A stretch of 64,000 nucleotides of DNA from Stagonosporopsis chrysanthemi (GCA_022560025.1 JAFISE010000041.1:124001-188000), one strand, 5' to 3'. Counted from the first letter of the stretch, positions 10,528 to 21,700 are shown. The notes: generated by a model not told the origin, from the letters alone. Made by a program: numbers and translations.

Positions 10528-13521
10528 ATGGCTTGCGGTGGCAAATGTTGCGGACCAGCTCCTGCACATAACGACTCTGGGTCGCAAGAACAGAAACCTT
10601 CAGCATCGAGTCAAATTGCTGTTAAGACGCCAGCAACTCCCAGTACTTCTTCGCGCCCGTCATGCGACATACAGAGCATATCTCACAAAGAGCGCGCCTG
10701 CTGCTCTGCTCCTAGCGAGAACAATGACCTGCAGCTGAATGCATGTTTTCCGCAGCAGGCAATATCCTCAACTCGGGCTGGTCCGGAGATACGCATGAAC
10801 GAATTTTCCTCGAAGGGCGCCACTGTGACTTCCTGCGACGGTGTGGATCTTAAGAATGCGTGTCAGGTCATCCACAACACACAGCAGACTTCATCATTGA
10901 ACATCTCGAGTTCAGGCCCAAAATCAGGCTGCAAAACAGATTGCTGCGCAACCGAGAAGAAGGCTCGGGCCACAGTGGACACACTCGAGCTGCCCTCGGG
11001 CAGTCTGGTTATGGAAGATGCGGAAAAGAGTGGCGCGGGTGTAGAGCATGTGGTTCTAGGTATATCCGGCATGACCTGTACAGGTTGTGAGACGAAACTT
11101 CAGCGAACCCTGGCCACGCTTCCCTATCTGAGTAAACTTCGAACGAGTCTAGTCCTGGCGCGAGTCGAGTTCGATATTGACCATAGTGCTGCAACTGTCG
11201 AAGAAGTTATCAAACATCTTACGCGAACGACTGAGTTCAAGTGCGAGCAGGTCTCGATGCAAGGCTCTAATTTTGATCTTGTTTGCGTAGGAAAGTCTGC
11301 AGCGCTCGCCAGTGGCCAATGGCCGCACGGTGTTATTGAAATCCAGCCACTCAACAAGGATACCGTACGTGTGGCCTACGATCCGAGCGCAGTAGGAGCT
11401 CGAGATCTAATGGAAAGAGGATGGGACGAGCCTATGCAGCTGGCAGAAATGCGACCGGATTCGTCTCTCGACGCTGGAAGGAGACACGTATGGCATATGG
11501 GACTGATGACTCTGCTATCGACATGTCTTACAACCCCGGTCTTAGTGATGGCATGGGCACCTCTTCCAGACCACGAGACCGCTTACAGCTCTGTCTCACT
11601 TGCACTGGCCACTATAGTGCAGGTGTGCATCGCAGGACCTTTCTATCCGAAGGCACTTAAAGCGCTAGTCTACTCTCGAGTCATCGAGATGGACCTGTTG
11701 ATTGTATTGAGCACAAGCGCTGCGTACGTATTCTCTGTCGTTTCCTTCGGGTATTCGATGGTCGGCGAGCCGCTGTCCACTGGCGAGTTTTTCGAGACGA
11801 GTACGCTCCTTGTCACCCTCATCATGGTCGGGCGCTGGGTTGCATCGCTGGCCCGACAAAAAGTAAGTTCTTTGCTTCTGTTTAGGCCATGCACACTTGC
11901 TGACCAATTCCAGGCTGCCGAATCAATCTCTATTCGGTCATTACAATCCACTACTGCCATACTTGTTGACCGAGATGGTCAAGACAAGGTCATTGACACC
12001 CGAGTCCTTCAATACGGCGACATCTTCAAAGTCGCACCGGATTCACAGGTACCCACCGATGGTACCGTCATCGACGGCTCGTCTGAAATTGATGAGTCGA
12101 TGCTTACTGGCGAGTCAAAGCCCATCGAAAAGCGCATCGGGTCTCCTGTCATTGCAGGGTCAATCAACGGTTCAGGCCTGCTAACTGTTCGTCTGGCGCG
12201 CATCCCGGGAGACAACACCATAACGACGATTGCGAGTATGGTAGATGAGGCGAAGCTATCAAAGCCAAGGATACAAGATATCGCGGACAAGGTCGCGAGT
12301 TATTTCGTACCCGTCGTAGTGGCGCTCACCACCATCACCTTTGTCATTTGGGTTGCAATTGGTGTGGCCGTCCGCAAACAATCCGGATCTCAGGCCACAA
12401 TCGAGGCGATCACGTACGCCATCACCGTACTGATAGTATCCTGTCCCTGTGCGATCGGCCTAGCAGTTCCTATGGTCATTGTCATAGCCTCTGGCGTCGC
12501 AGCGCAACACGGAGTTGTCTTCAAGTCCGCAGAAAGCATCGAAGTGGCACACAAAACCACGGATGTGGTATTTGATAAAACTGGAACACTGACACTCGGT
12601 CAACTTGCCGTGGTTGAGAAGCTGATCCTCCATTCCGATCCCGCAACAAGCGAATCGCTGTTACTTGGCTTATTGAGTAACATCAAGCACCCCGTATCCG
12701 CTGGTGTGGCATCATACTTGATAAAAGAGAACATCAGTGCAACAGCCATACAAGATGCGCGGGTCGAGACTGGAAGAGGGGTCTGGGGCACCTGGCAGGG
12801 AACAGTCTTACGAGCCGGAAACGCCCGCTGGCTTGGCCTGAATGCGCACCCGGAAGTGGATGCATTGATATCAAGGGGCCTTACAGTCACATGCTTCACT
12901 ATTGATGGCAGTATTGCAGCAATCTATGGGCTTCAAGACGTCATTCGGTCTGACGCCGCATCCACCATATCCGAGTTGCAACAGCGTCATATTGCGGTTC
13001 ACATCCTCTCTGGAGATGACGATGGAGCAGTCCAGGCTATAGCCACCCAATTATCGATTCCTAGTCGCAAAGTGCGTTCCCGTTCTTCGCCTGCGGACAA
13101 GCGAGAGTATATTGAGGCTCTTCAGACCAGACCCTTGCCTCATCAGGGATTGAAAAAGCCGCGCAAGCCTATCGTTGTTTTCATCGGCGACGGAACTAAT
13201 GATGCAGTCGCTCTTGCGCAAGCAACAATTGGTGTACACATGTCAAGCGGTACCGACATTGCGCAGTCGGCCGCTGATGTCGTGCTGATGAGATCAGACT
13301 TATCAGCAGTCTTGACGCTTCTCTCAATCAGTAAGAAGGCGATGCATAGGGTCGCGTTCAACTTTGGTTGGAGCTTTGTCTACAACACACTGGCAGTTCT
13401 GTTAGGTGCAGGCGCTTTCGTGAATGTGCGAATCCCACCAGAATATGCAGGCCTGGGTGAGCTAGTCAGTGTATTGCCTGTTATTGCCGCCGCGGTACTG
13501 CTCCGATGGTCCAAGGTTTGA
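10528..13521 (+). CDS. P1B-type heavy-metal (Cu/Cd) transporting ATPase, PCA1/CrpA-like
   Basis: An ATP-driven metal exporter. The N-terminus is Cys-rich (CGGKCCGP, ACCSAP, CKTDCC), as in fungal PCA1/CrpA-type pumps, then one HMA domain with GMTCTGC (C184, C187). After the first membrane helices come the actuator loop with TGES, the metal-binding CPC in helix 6 (VSCPCAIG, about residue 620), the phosphorylation motif DKTGT (about 665), the HP motif (IKHPVS) and the hinge GDGTND. A 51-nt intron (11863-11913, GTAAGT...TTCCAG) interrupts the region where relatives read RQKAAES. Because 51 is a multiple of 3 and contains no stop, the frame stays open even unspliced (997 aa against 980 spliced). 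Likely detoxifies copper or cadmium at the plasma membrane; which metal is uncertain. Confidence 0.92.
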   Translation: MACGGKCCGPAPAHNDSGSQEQKPSASSQIAVKTPATPSTSSRPSCDIQSISHKERACCSAPSENNDLQLNACFPQQAISSTRAGPEIRMNEFSSKGATVTSCDGVDLKNACQVIHNTQQTSSLNISSSGPKSGCKTDCCATEKKARATVDTLELPSGSLVMEDAEKSGAGVEHVVLGISGMTCTGCETKLQRTLATLPYLSKLRTSLVLARVEFDIDHSAATVEEVIKHLTRTTEFKCEQVSMQGSNFDLVCVGKSAALASGQWPHGVIEIQPLNKDTVRVAYDPSAVGARDLMERGWDEPMQLAEMRPDSSLDAGRRHVWHMGLMTLLSTCLTTPVLVMAWAPLPDHETAYSSVSLALATIVQVCIAGPFYPKALKALVYSRVIEMDLLIVLSTSAAYVFSVVSFGYSMVGEPLSTGEFFETSTLLVTLIMVGRWVASLARQKVSSLLLFRPCTLADQFQAAESISIRSLQSTTAILVDRDGQDKVIDTRVLQYGDIFKVAPDSQVPTDGTVIDGSSEIDESMLTGESKPIEKRIGSPVIAGSINGSGLLTVRLARIPGDNTITTIASMVDEAKLSKPRIQDIADKVASYFVPVVVALTTITFVIWVAIGVAVRKQSGSQATIEAITYAITVLIVSCPCAIGLAVPMVIVIASGVAAQHGVVFKSAESIEVAHKTTDVVFDKTGTLTLGQLAVVEKLILHSDPATSESLLLGLLSNIKHPVSAGVASYLIKENISATAIQDARVETGRGVWGTWQGTVLRAGNARWLGLNAHPEVDALISRGLTVTCFTIDGSIAAIYGLQDVIRSDAASTISELQQRHIAVHILSGDDDGAVQAIATQLSIPSRKVRSRSSPADKREYIEALQTRPLPHQGLKKPRKPIVVFIGDGTNDAVALAQATIGVHMSSGTDIAQSAADVVLMRSDLSAVLTLLSISKKAMHRVAFNFGWSFVYNTLAVLLGAGAFVNVRIPPEYAGLGELVSVLPVIAAAVLLRWSKV
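11863..11913 (+). other. Frame-neutral 51-nt intron in the P-type ATPase gene
   Basis: Strong donor GTAAGT, branch-like GCTGAC and acceptor TTCCAG. Removing it gives RQK|AAES, the usual sequence of this family. Retention would insert 17 residues before the actuator loop without a stop. Confidence 0.75.
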
Positions 13522-13988
13522 GTGTAGCCTCAATATTCCTGTATCTCAATGTGAAGTATGGTTCGCTATGAAGTCTGGAATCAACAAGCTTAATTTCTGT
13601 ATTGCGAGTTACGGGCCAGGGACTAATGTACCCATCAGAATGCGTCGCAGACCCTTACCATATACCTGATCTGTCACTGTAGAGCATACATCCGGCCAAG
13701 TTCGTCCTGACGCGCTTAGCATAGTGTGATCTTGCAGCCAGAGTTGATCTCGAAGTGCTTGGTACAGTGTGATCTGGCGCGCGTGGGAATCATGCGCCCG
13801 CCCCGAGTTGATCTCGAAGCACCGTCGTTAAGTATAAGTACTCGCTCTCCTTCGCTCTCTCTCGATTTTTCTTTCAGTCAAGACATCCACATCATTCAAG
13901 CCACTTTCGTGCACACTCTTCAAACATAACCACTACATATACCATCACACCTCACCTCACCTCACCACTTCACCACCACACCAGAAAG
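13522..13988 (+). promoter_or_regulatory. Promoter region of the small RING gene, with direct repeats and TATA
   Basis: Two copies of a composite repeat occur: AGTGTGATCT at 13723 and 13766, each followed by GAGTTGATCTCGAAG at 13741-13755 and 13805-13819. A TATA-like AGTATAAGTA is at 13831-13840. A CT-rich tract (13841-13875) and a CA-rich leader with ACCTC repeats just before the ATG follow, an arrangement usual for well-expressed fungal genes. Confidence 0.6.
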
Positions 13989-14303
13989 ATGTGGCCATCA
14001 ACTCCCATCGCCGCCATCAAGGCAACGGCAAAGGACTTCATCTTCTGCCTCCAGAAGTACTACATCGCCACCGTCGAGGAGGTCCCCGAAGAGGACTGCG
14101 TCGTCTGCACGCTAAAATTTTGCGACATCGACGGGTGCACGAACGGCGCGCACGAAGAGCCTGTTCGCCTTGCATGCGGCCACGGCATCGGCACCAGATG
14201 CACAGCAACCTGGTTCAAGCAGAGCCAGCAATGCCCAATGTGCAGACAAGTGCTGTACGAGGTCCCGGGGAGTGAGGCCCCGGCCAGGGGCTATTTTTGG
14301 TGA
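13989..14303 (+). CDS. Very small RING-finger protein
   Basis: 104 aa, one exon. A short helical N-terminus precedes a RING-like zinc site: CVVC (about residues 37-40), ACGH, a Cys six residues after that His, and CPMC near the C-terminus. The ligand expected three residues after the His is Gly, a variant also seen in other small fungal RING proteins. RING domains recruit E2 enzymes for ubiquitin transfer; with nothing else in the protein, its targets are unknown. The promoter looks strong (TATA, CT tract, CA-rich leader). Confidence 0.75.
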   Translation: MWPSTPIAAIKATAKDFIFCLQKYYIATVEEVPEEDCVVCTLKFCDIDGCTNGAHEEPVRLACGHGIGTRCTATWFKQSQQCPMCRQVLYEVPGSEAPARGYFW

Positions 14304-15231
14304 GGGTGTAGAAGGGTTGAGGGTCCTCGCTTTGAATTATTTGTTTCTGGTACAGGGCCTGTATGTTTTCATGTATTTGATGGTGCTTTATGCTATGCTT
14401 TGCTTGCGTGTGATATACTTGTGTCCGTAGTTTTCAATGTATTCGCGTTGCTTCAAGGATTTCTCATCAATTCATGTTGTTTCGTGCTTCCAACAGATCT
14501 CACTGCGTATAGCGTGACTGTCCTAGTATGTGATCGTGTAACTGCATGCCTTCTCGCTCATTCGCGGATCACCACTGCCCTTACTCTGGATACCTTTCCC
14601 TGATCCTGTCATGCACACTGAAATTATTCTGATGCCCACTTTGAGATATACGCTGCAAAATGGGACCTTCAATCACCTTCCGAATCTGTCACACTAAGCA
14701 TCTCCGGGCTAGCGTCTCCCTCTCTATAGCAACTACTACAGATTCTTGTATGCAACTCCTTGGAATGAGCGGCACTCGAGATTTTGACACAATACTGATG
14801 TTGGGAGAAGTTCGGGAATGTCCGATGCCGGTGGTAGGAGTTGGGCACATCAGATTAGATGAGAACTGATTAGCTTGACCCACAGTGTACTCTTTTACAT
14901 AGCTCGGTCACTCAAGGGCCTTCTCAATTGTATGCATAAAATGGCACAAGGTAGGCGCAGACAGGCTCGCAAATCTTTTCGGGCGAAGCACCAGATCAGT
15001 CCATTGGCATGCTTGCATGTGAGCATTTGATAGAGGCTCTTCCGGCGAGACGCGACTCGACCTTCTATACAAGCATTCAGCCAAGCCAAACAGTATTGCA
15101 TCCATCAATCAGATTAGATCTTACTGAAGAAGCTACTGAGCGAAGGAACACCACTATAAAGCATCTAATTGACTAATAGCTTAGCAGGTGCCGCGCCAGG
15201 CTTACTCACGTCGCGGGAGGACAGTATAATA
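14304..15231. other. Intergenic, downstream of RING gene
   Basis: About 930 nt with no supportable gene. Short frames here have no recognisable domains. Confidence 0.5.
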
Positions 15232-15374
15232 ACCAGCAAAACGTGCTGATCCCCCCAAGTCTGTTACGCTAGGCTGTGGCTTGCTTCTGATTGGTTGTAA
15301 GCATCGATCAGCAAATTAGAAGAGACTCTTGAAGTAGTGTACCAGTTTAGAGGGGTCCAGTACGTTTTGCTGGT
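15232..15374. mobile_element. Miniature inverted-repeat element (MITE-like), 143 bp
   Basis: The left end reads ACCAGCAAAACGTGCTG and the inverted right end (ending at 15374) reads ACCAGCAAAACGTACTG. The similarity continues into a C-rich stretch, about 21 of 25 positions matching. No coding capacity lies between the repeats, and no clear target-site duplication was seen. This fits a non-autonomous DNA transposon; the family is unknown. Confidence 0.55.
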
Positions 15375-15621
15375 CACCGATACAATGCCGATCCTTTGGC
15401 AAGGGTGTAGCTTGTATGCAGCGGTTCGTTATAGATGCAGTTTGTAATCGGTCGATCGGTGCCCAGATTTTGGGCAGCAGTCCTGCAACCCTCTATTCAC
15501 AAGGCCCAGTAAGGATACTATGGTCTCCTCAGGAACGTTTAAACCTGCTATGGGTCACACAATGGCCAACATCATGCATGCTACATCCACAGGTCAGGAC
15601 GTATAAGCAGATGCGCTAAAG
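15375..15621. other. Spacer between MITE and transporter pseudogene
   Basis: No gene recognised. It may contain the decayed 5' end of the siderophore transporter gene. Confidence 0.4.
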
Positions 15622-16926
15622 TTGGTTGCTCAACTGGACGCCGAGAAGGGCAATACCATCAACTCGGAGCCTGAGGACTTGAAAACGTTTCCAGAGGAGA
15701 CGCCCGACTACGATGCACAGCGCGGTACTCAGAAAATTGAGCCGACAACCCTAGCATGGAACAAATGGTCACTCGTCGATTTATTAGTCAAGTACGTTGA
15801 TGTCATGACCCTATGGCAAGCTGTTACTAAGAGCAAAGCAGCTAATTGTCCTCCAACATTTGGGTCATCTCCTTTACGAATGGATTACGAGGTTCTATCC
15901 TTGCTCGACTGATTCCGCAGGCGACCAGTGACTTCCGCTTGCACTCGTTCATGGCGGTGATCGAAGTTGTATCCAGCGCGATCACACCTGCCGTCTATAT
16001 TCCCATGGCATAGCTACTGGATGTGTGGGGACGGGTAGAAGGCTTTGCGCTGATGGTCGGATCTTCAATGCTGGGTGTGGTCCTGATGGCCGTATCAAAG
16101 AACCTCGCCACCTTTTGTGCTGCACAGGTGAGTTGACAATGTGCCGTTCTTAAAAGGGAGCATTGAGTTAAACAATGCCATGCCAGGTCTTCTACTCTAT
16201 CGGATTCTCTGGGATCATCTACACGGTCGCTGTCTTAGTCGCCAACGTCACATCGCTGCGCAATCGAGGCATTCCTTTCGTGTTTACGTCATATTGCGAG
16301 CATAGCGACTAATGCGATAAACAGGTCAACTCGACTTTTTAAGTCGTCTCTGGCGTGCTGCTCTTCATCGTTGGCTGTCTCATCTGCCGCACCAGCCGCT
16401 TCAAGTGGCTTTTCTATGTCACCGTGTCCATTTACACCTTCGGCCTGGGACTGATAATCTATTTCCGCCGCCCGAATCAGGCGATCTGCTACATCGTCAT
16501 GTACGAGATCCTCATCAGCATTGGCGGCAGCGTCTTCATCCTGCTGGTGCAGCTTGCATGTCTCGCAGCCGTAGACCACCAGCACGTAGCCGCCGTGCTC
16601 GCCCTGCTATATGTATCAGGATTTATTGGTGGTGCGATCGGTAACACCATCTCTAGCACTATTTGGACGAACACTTTCCTCAAGGCGTTCATGAGAGAGC
16701 TTTCTGAGTCGGCGTTGCCGGACGTGATGGCAATCAATTCGCAGTTGCCTACGCAGTTGGCGTATCCGGTGGGATCTATCGAGCGCATGGCTTATGGGTA
16801 TCATACGCCCAATCGCGGATGCTGGCAGCGGCTGTGGGTATTTTTGGACTGTCTTTCATCTGCTTGTTCTTGATCCGGAATCGCAATGTCACCAAGAACG
16901 GACAGACCAAGGGCATGGTGGTCTGA
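15622..16926 (+). pseudogene. Siderophore iron transporter (MFS) pseudogene
   Basis: Remnant of a 14-helix MFS transporter of the Sit1/MirB type. Recognisable pieces: an N-terminal segment with AQRGTQKIEPTTLAWNKWSL; then, from about 15920, a stretch containing AVYIPMA-stop-LLDVWGR (TAG at 16011-16013) and NLATFCAAQ, followed by a still-canonical intron (about 16129-16188, GTGAGT...CCAG) and VLVANVTSLRNRG. At about 16290-16340 the text jumps to the late part of the family (VVSGVLLFIVG, RTSRFKWL), so roughly 150-200 residues are missing, with several stops at the junction. Helices continue to a frameshift near 16800, after which LAAAVGIFGLSFIC runs to a natural stop at 16926. Several independent lesions make function very unlikely. 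Confidence 0.85.
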
Positions 16927-17459
16927 AGTGGAGGCGTACGATGTCTCCAGAGCAAGCAAAAAACGTGCCGCATCGCCGACTAGATGTAACTATACCACGC
17001 ACATATAATTCGATCAAAATCTCCTCACAAAACGTATTTTCCTACTTCTTTGTATGCAAAAAGTCAGCACCCAGTCCCAGCCGTGTGGCTTCCATGTCTC
17101 TGCCTTGTTCCCTCTGCACGGGCCACACGCTACGTCACTGTCCTCCCATGATCTCCACGACGCAAACCAAGATCTCTCTACACCCATCTAAAGTTCGGAT
17201 ACAAATCATGATTCGGCGGCTCGGCACGGTCCCGACATCACCAACGGCGCGAAACAAGATCACATCCCTGTCCCCTTCGTGAGGCTGACCACGCAATCCC
17301 ACCCTCCTATTGTTTCTCTGTGTGATTCCATACATCGCATCTTCCGTATGAACCTCTTGCAGTAAAAACCCAACGCTCACCTCTGCCTCTCCCAGCAGCG
17401 CCAGGCCAGCTCCACCTCCTCTCCCCAGTATCCCACAAAACCCCTTCTCTCCACCAACC
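16927..17459. promoter_or_regulatory. Intergenic, upstream of CAP-family gene
   Basis: 533 nt with no gene. The last 200 nt become C/T-rich, as is common before fungal start codons. Confidence 0.45.
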
Positions 17460-18359
17460 ATGCACCTCCCCTCCCTCTCTCTGCTCCTTCCCCTCACCCT
17501 CCTCTCCACCTCCGTCTCCGCCTCCCCCCAAAACTCCCCCAGCCCCCCTACATCCACCCATTACACCGACGCCACAGCGTTCCAGCGCGCCATCCTCAAC
17601 GCAACAAACTTCTACCGCCGCCAGCACAACGCCTCCGCACTGTCGTGGAACACGTCGCTCACCGAGCAGGCGCAGGACTGGAGCGACGGGTGCAAGTTCG
17701 AGCACTCGGGGGGTCCGGCGGGTGAGAATCTCGCCGCGGGGTATCCGGACGCGGAGAAGGTGGTGGAGGCGTGGGGGGAGGAGAGGGGGGAGTATGAGTT
17801 CAGCGAGGGGGAGTTTGCGTGAGTGGTTTCTCTGTCCTAAGCTGTTGTGGACGGGTGGTCCTGAGTATATTAGAGGAGGAGGAGAAGGAGCAGTGCAGCA
17901 GTGCAGCAATGCAGCAATACACCACCGGGCTAAGACCAGGCTGACACACCCACACAGCACAGAAACCGGACACTTCACCCAGCTCGTGTGGCGCAACACC
18001 ACGACCGTCGGCTGTTCGCGCACAGAATGCAACGCCGGCGACAAGAATGGGAATGGCGATGCTCCGGGCTGGTATGTTCTTTCTCCCCACCCCCTCCTCC
18101 TCTTTCCCCCTTCTAGCCCCAAATCCACATCCCCCTAACAACAACCCCCAGGTACGTCGTCTGCGAGTACCACCCGGCCGGCAACGTGATCGGCCAGTTC
18201 GTCGACAACGTGCAGGAGCAGCTTCCCGCCAGTGCTGTCCCTAGTGCATCAGGCGAGCCCGCTCCGTCTGCGACGGCGCAGGGTGGTGCGGGGAGATTGC
18301 GCGGGAGTGTGGGCGCGCTGTGGGTCGTGCTGGGGATTGCTTTGTGTGGGGGTGTGTGA
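17460..18359 (+). CDS. Secreted CAP/PR-1 superfamily protein (SCP/Pry-like)
   Basis: Three exons: 17460-17818, 17958-18071, 18152-18359; introns of 139 nt (GTGAGT...CACAG) and 80 nt (GTATGT...CCCAG); 226 aa. A signal peptide (about 1-22) precedes the CAP domain: NFYRRQHNASALSWN, the FEHSGGPAGENLA segment, the CAP1 signature GHFTQLVWRNTTTVGC and the CAP2 signature VVCEYHPAGN. Both introns fall in phase and rebuild these signatures (GEFA|TETGHF, GW|YVVCEY). After the domain is a Ser/Ala/Gly-rich stretch and a hydrophobic C-terminus (ALWVVLGIALCGGV), suggesting a GPI anchor or membrane attachment. Fungal Pry-type members bind sterols or fatty acids in the extracellular space; the ligand here is unknown. 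Confidence 0.88.
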
Positions 18360-18706
18360 GGCGCACACATCCTCAAACGTCCTGGTTGGTTGGATTCATT
18401 GCGTTGCGTTCGAGCGAGGCGTTTTGGGGCAGCGTGTGTTATGGGTACTATGTAGCGTTGTGTGATGTAGTGCATGGCTTGCGCCTGGGGAAAGCACGTG
18501 TTGGAAGGGATGAGACAGCAAATGGGGAGTTGAACGATGGGTATGCATTTGCGCATTTAGAGCGCGTCTATATACTGGACTCGGTGCCCCTAGTCAAAAA
18601 CAAGAACGACAAATGGTATATCTCCAACCCGCCTGAACGCCACACCTCCTTGCCCGCCTGAGTGCCATCCACCCCGCAGGTCTCGTGTCAATATACAAGC
18701 CGAGTC
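18360..18706. other. Convergent 3' intergenic region
   Basis: 347 nt between the stops of the CAP and exchanger genes. Nothing beyond probable 3' UTRs is seen. Confidence 0.5.
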
Positions 18707-21700
18707 CTATAGTAGGCTGACATCACTGCTGAACCCCAGTACCTCGACCAAGACATTCACCGCCGTGCTCACCACCCACATGGCCATCAATCCCCACCCA
18801 ATCACCTTGTCCATGCGCCACTTCCTGAGCGGCACCGCAATCAACAGCCCCGCCAGCGTAACCAACAGACTCGCTCCGCTGATGACCAACGTGGTGGACA
18901 CGGCAATGTGGTACGGTTTAAAATGAATAGGCTGATCAGGATGCTTATCGTGCCTATGCTCGCCCTTGGTGAGGATCATGTACGTGCCGGACAGCCCAAT
19001 GCCGAGGAGGATATTAAGCATGGGGCCGCCGAAGCAGGCGCTGAGAGCCATGACAGGGAAGCCGAGGCGAGCGACGGTGATGTCTGCGACGAGATCGCCG
19101 AGGGAATTTCCGACAGCGAAGATAGTGAGGCCGAGGATCGCGTCGGACATGTTGAGGATTACGCCGAGGGTGCGCAGGACGCCCACGACTTCGTTGGCAA
19201 TCGTGCTGATCCAGGCGATTGCTACGGCGAAGCCAAGAAAGCAGAGGAGTTGGCGCCAGCGTGGAGGGCGGTTGGGGGTGGTGGTCAGAAGGACGAAAGC
19301 GAGCAAGACAAGGCTGACCGTTAGGCTGTACATTGTCTGGCGGAGAAGGGCATGGGGGTTTTCAGGCTGTACATTTGCCCAGATGACCAGGATGATAAAG
19401 AAAGGGGACGTGAAGATTTGAATTATCACGAGCCAGCGGTTCCACTCTTTGGGCTCGGTGGAAGGATGTGGATGTGCGGAGAGTGGGTTCTCGGGGATCT
19501 CATCAGGAGAATTCATGATGTTCTCTTCGGTGGTGATGAGGAGTTGTGGGGGCGCGGATGCGGTGGTGTTGTGTGAGGCGTATGAGGGGTCGTGTTGGTT
19601 TGATGATGCCTTTTGCAACTTCGACGGGTCGGTACCAGCGCGGCTTACAGGAGCAGATCCGTCAAGGCGAAATTGAGGATCGAAGGTGCCGCCGATCGGG
19701 GTCAGGGCCGGAGGAAGACCGAAGTCAGGGTGACCAGCGGCCTGATCGTCGTCATTGCTAGCAGGCTCGGCGACAGGCAGAGTGATTGTAAGAAGCAGGA
19801 CCGGCAATGCAGCTACGAGACCTAGTAATTTGTCCCAGATGTTTTTGTCGCGCCAGCTTGTCAGTGTAGGGAATAAGGTCGATAGGAATATGTGCGGCGC
19901 AGGGAGAAGTCGCGAGGGCCACCACCGGGGGGTTCTGGCGACATCGTAGACACCGAAGAGGCTCTCGTTGTGAAAGGCGGATTCTGGCGATGCGCTCGGT
20001 GAAGGAAGGCGCAGACTAGGTGCTCGGGACGAGCTGTGCGCCGACCAAGGAAAGTCGGTGTATGCAGGAAACGGGATAGGAGGGGAGGATGCACCAGGCA
20101 CAGTGAGCTTCAGGTTCGGCGGCGCAGGACGCTCACTGGGCTTGATGACTGGCGAGGACAAGGGACTTGGGGTTGATGTCCCTGAGCGCTGTGAGAGACC
20201 TTGGCCGTCAAGACCCGGGGGAGCCAGTAGATCAGAGTAGCCCCGGTTTCTTGAAGGGGCCGGGCTCTGCGCACGCGATGACATCTGCGAGGGAGGCGGT
20301 GACAGCGAGATAGTAGGCGAAGGGGGCGGCTGGCCTGCTCGGTCGAACATGGTGTCTCGGAAGTCAGGAGTTGCTGGCGCAAAGCTGATGTGGGGGAGAT
20401 TGCCCTGCAGCGTGCTTGGTTGGAGACGAACATTATCAAGATCGTTTGTGGAAACAGCTCTTGTTCGACTTAGACTCTGTTGAACCTCCAATGTCGGCCT
20501 GACGAGACTTGGTGATTTTCCTGAATGAACAGATGCAACATCGAAAGGCGGTCGAGGGGCAGGATCTGAGATGGTCGAGATGAGGTCCTGCTGCTGGGCT
20601 GTTGTATACGTTGGATCGTCCGAGTAGCGTCGTAAGCTGATGGGCATGGACTGAATATTCCTAGACTTCTGCAACGATGAAAGGACGGCCCTGAACTCTA
20701 GTGCGCCCACCAGACTGGGCCTGATGGGTGTCTGGGTCGGACGTCGTTGGCCCAGTGGAGGACGACTCACACGCATGTTGTTTGTCATCTCGCCCATCCA
20801 GCGTTCGCGCTCTTCCTCGTTCTCGTCTGCGTCGATATTGTCCCCGCCTGCACGCTCCAGCGCGTTGAAGTCGTCGATAGAGACACCTCGCGAAGGCGTT
20901 CTGGAATGGGAGGGGGCTGCATCATCATCGTCAAAGTAATGCGGGATCTCTTCCTCGTCGCCACCAGGTGTAACATAGTGGCTGCGGCTGTTGGCGGCTT
21001 TGAGTCTCCGAGCTTTACGCTGGTTGAGCCACCAATGCCAGACAACGACAAACACGACGTAGAACAGGTAGAAGGCCACCATGGAGACGGCTTCCCACAA
21101 GTGGAGCTTGCCGTCGACAATGAAGCCCATGCTGAAGCCTGCGGCGACAATGAAGAAGCCCACGTCACGAAGGAAGCTCTTGCGCGCGACGTTGAAGGGG
21201 CGAATCAGGGCCATGGAGCCGGAGACGACGGCCGTGATGAAGCTGGCCGCACCGATGAGCTCGCCCACGGCCAGACTCGCAGCATGTGTGCGAAAAGCGG
21301 CAAAGGTGGAGAAGACGTCTGGACTGCCGTTGCCGAATGCCAGCAGGGTCACGCCGGCCAGACTCTCGCTCATGCCCAACATGCTCGCAATAGTGTTGAG
21401 GTTGACGCAGAAGAAGTCGCTGGCCGCGATGCCTATGGTGCTGAAGAGCAGGGCGAGCCAGAGGGTCATCATGATAAAGGCGACGGGTTTCGCGTGCGGC
21501 AGACGGCAGTAGTAGAGCGTCAGGTAGGAGACGACGCCGGCTTCCTCGTCGGGGCAGTTGGCCAGGACGAAGGCGCATTGGTCGTGGACATGGTGGACGA
21601 GGCGGCACTGCGCATGCGGTCAGCGGCTGTTGTGTGTATTTGGGGAGGGTTGCGCACCTCCTCATCCAGTATTGTGACGTCTCTCTTGCGCAGCGTGGCA

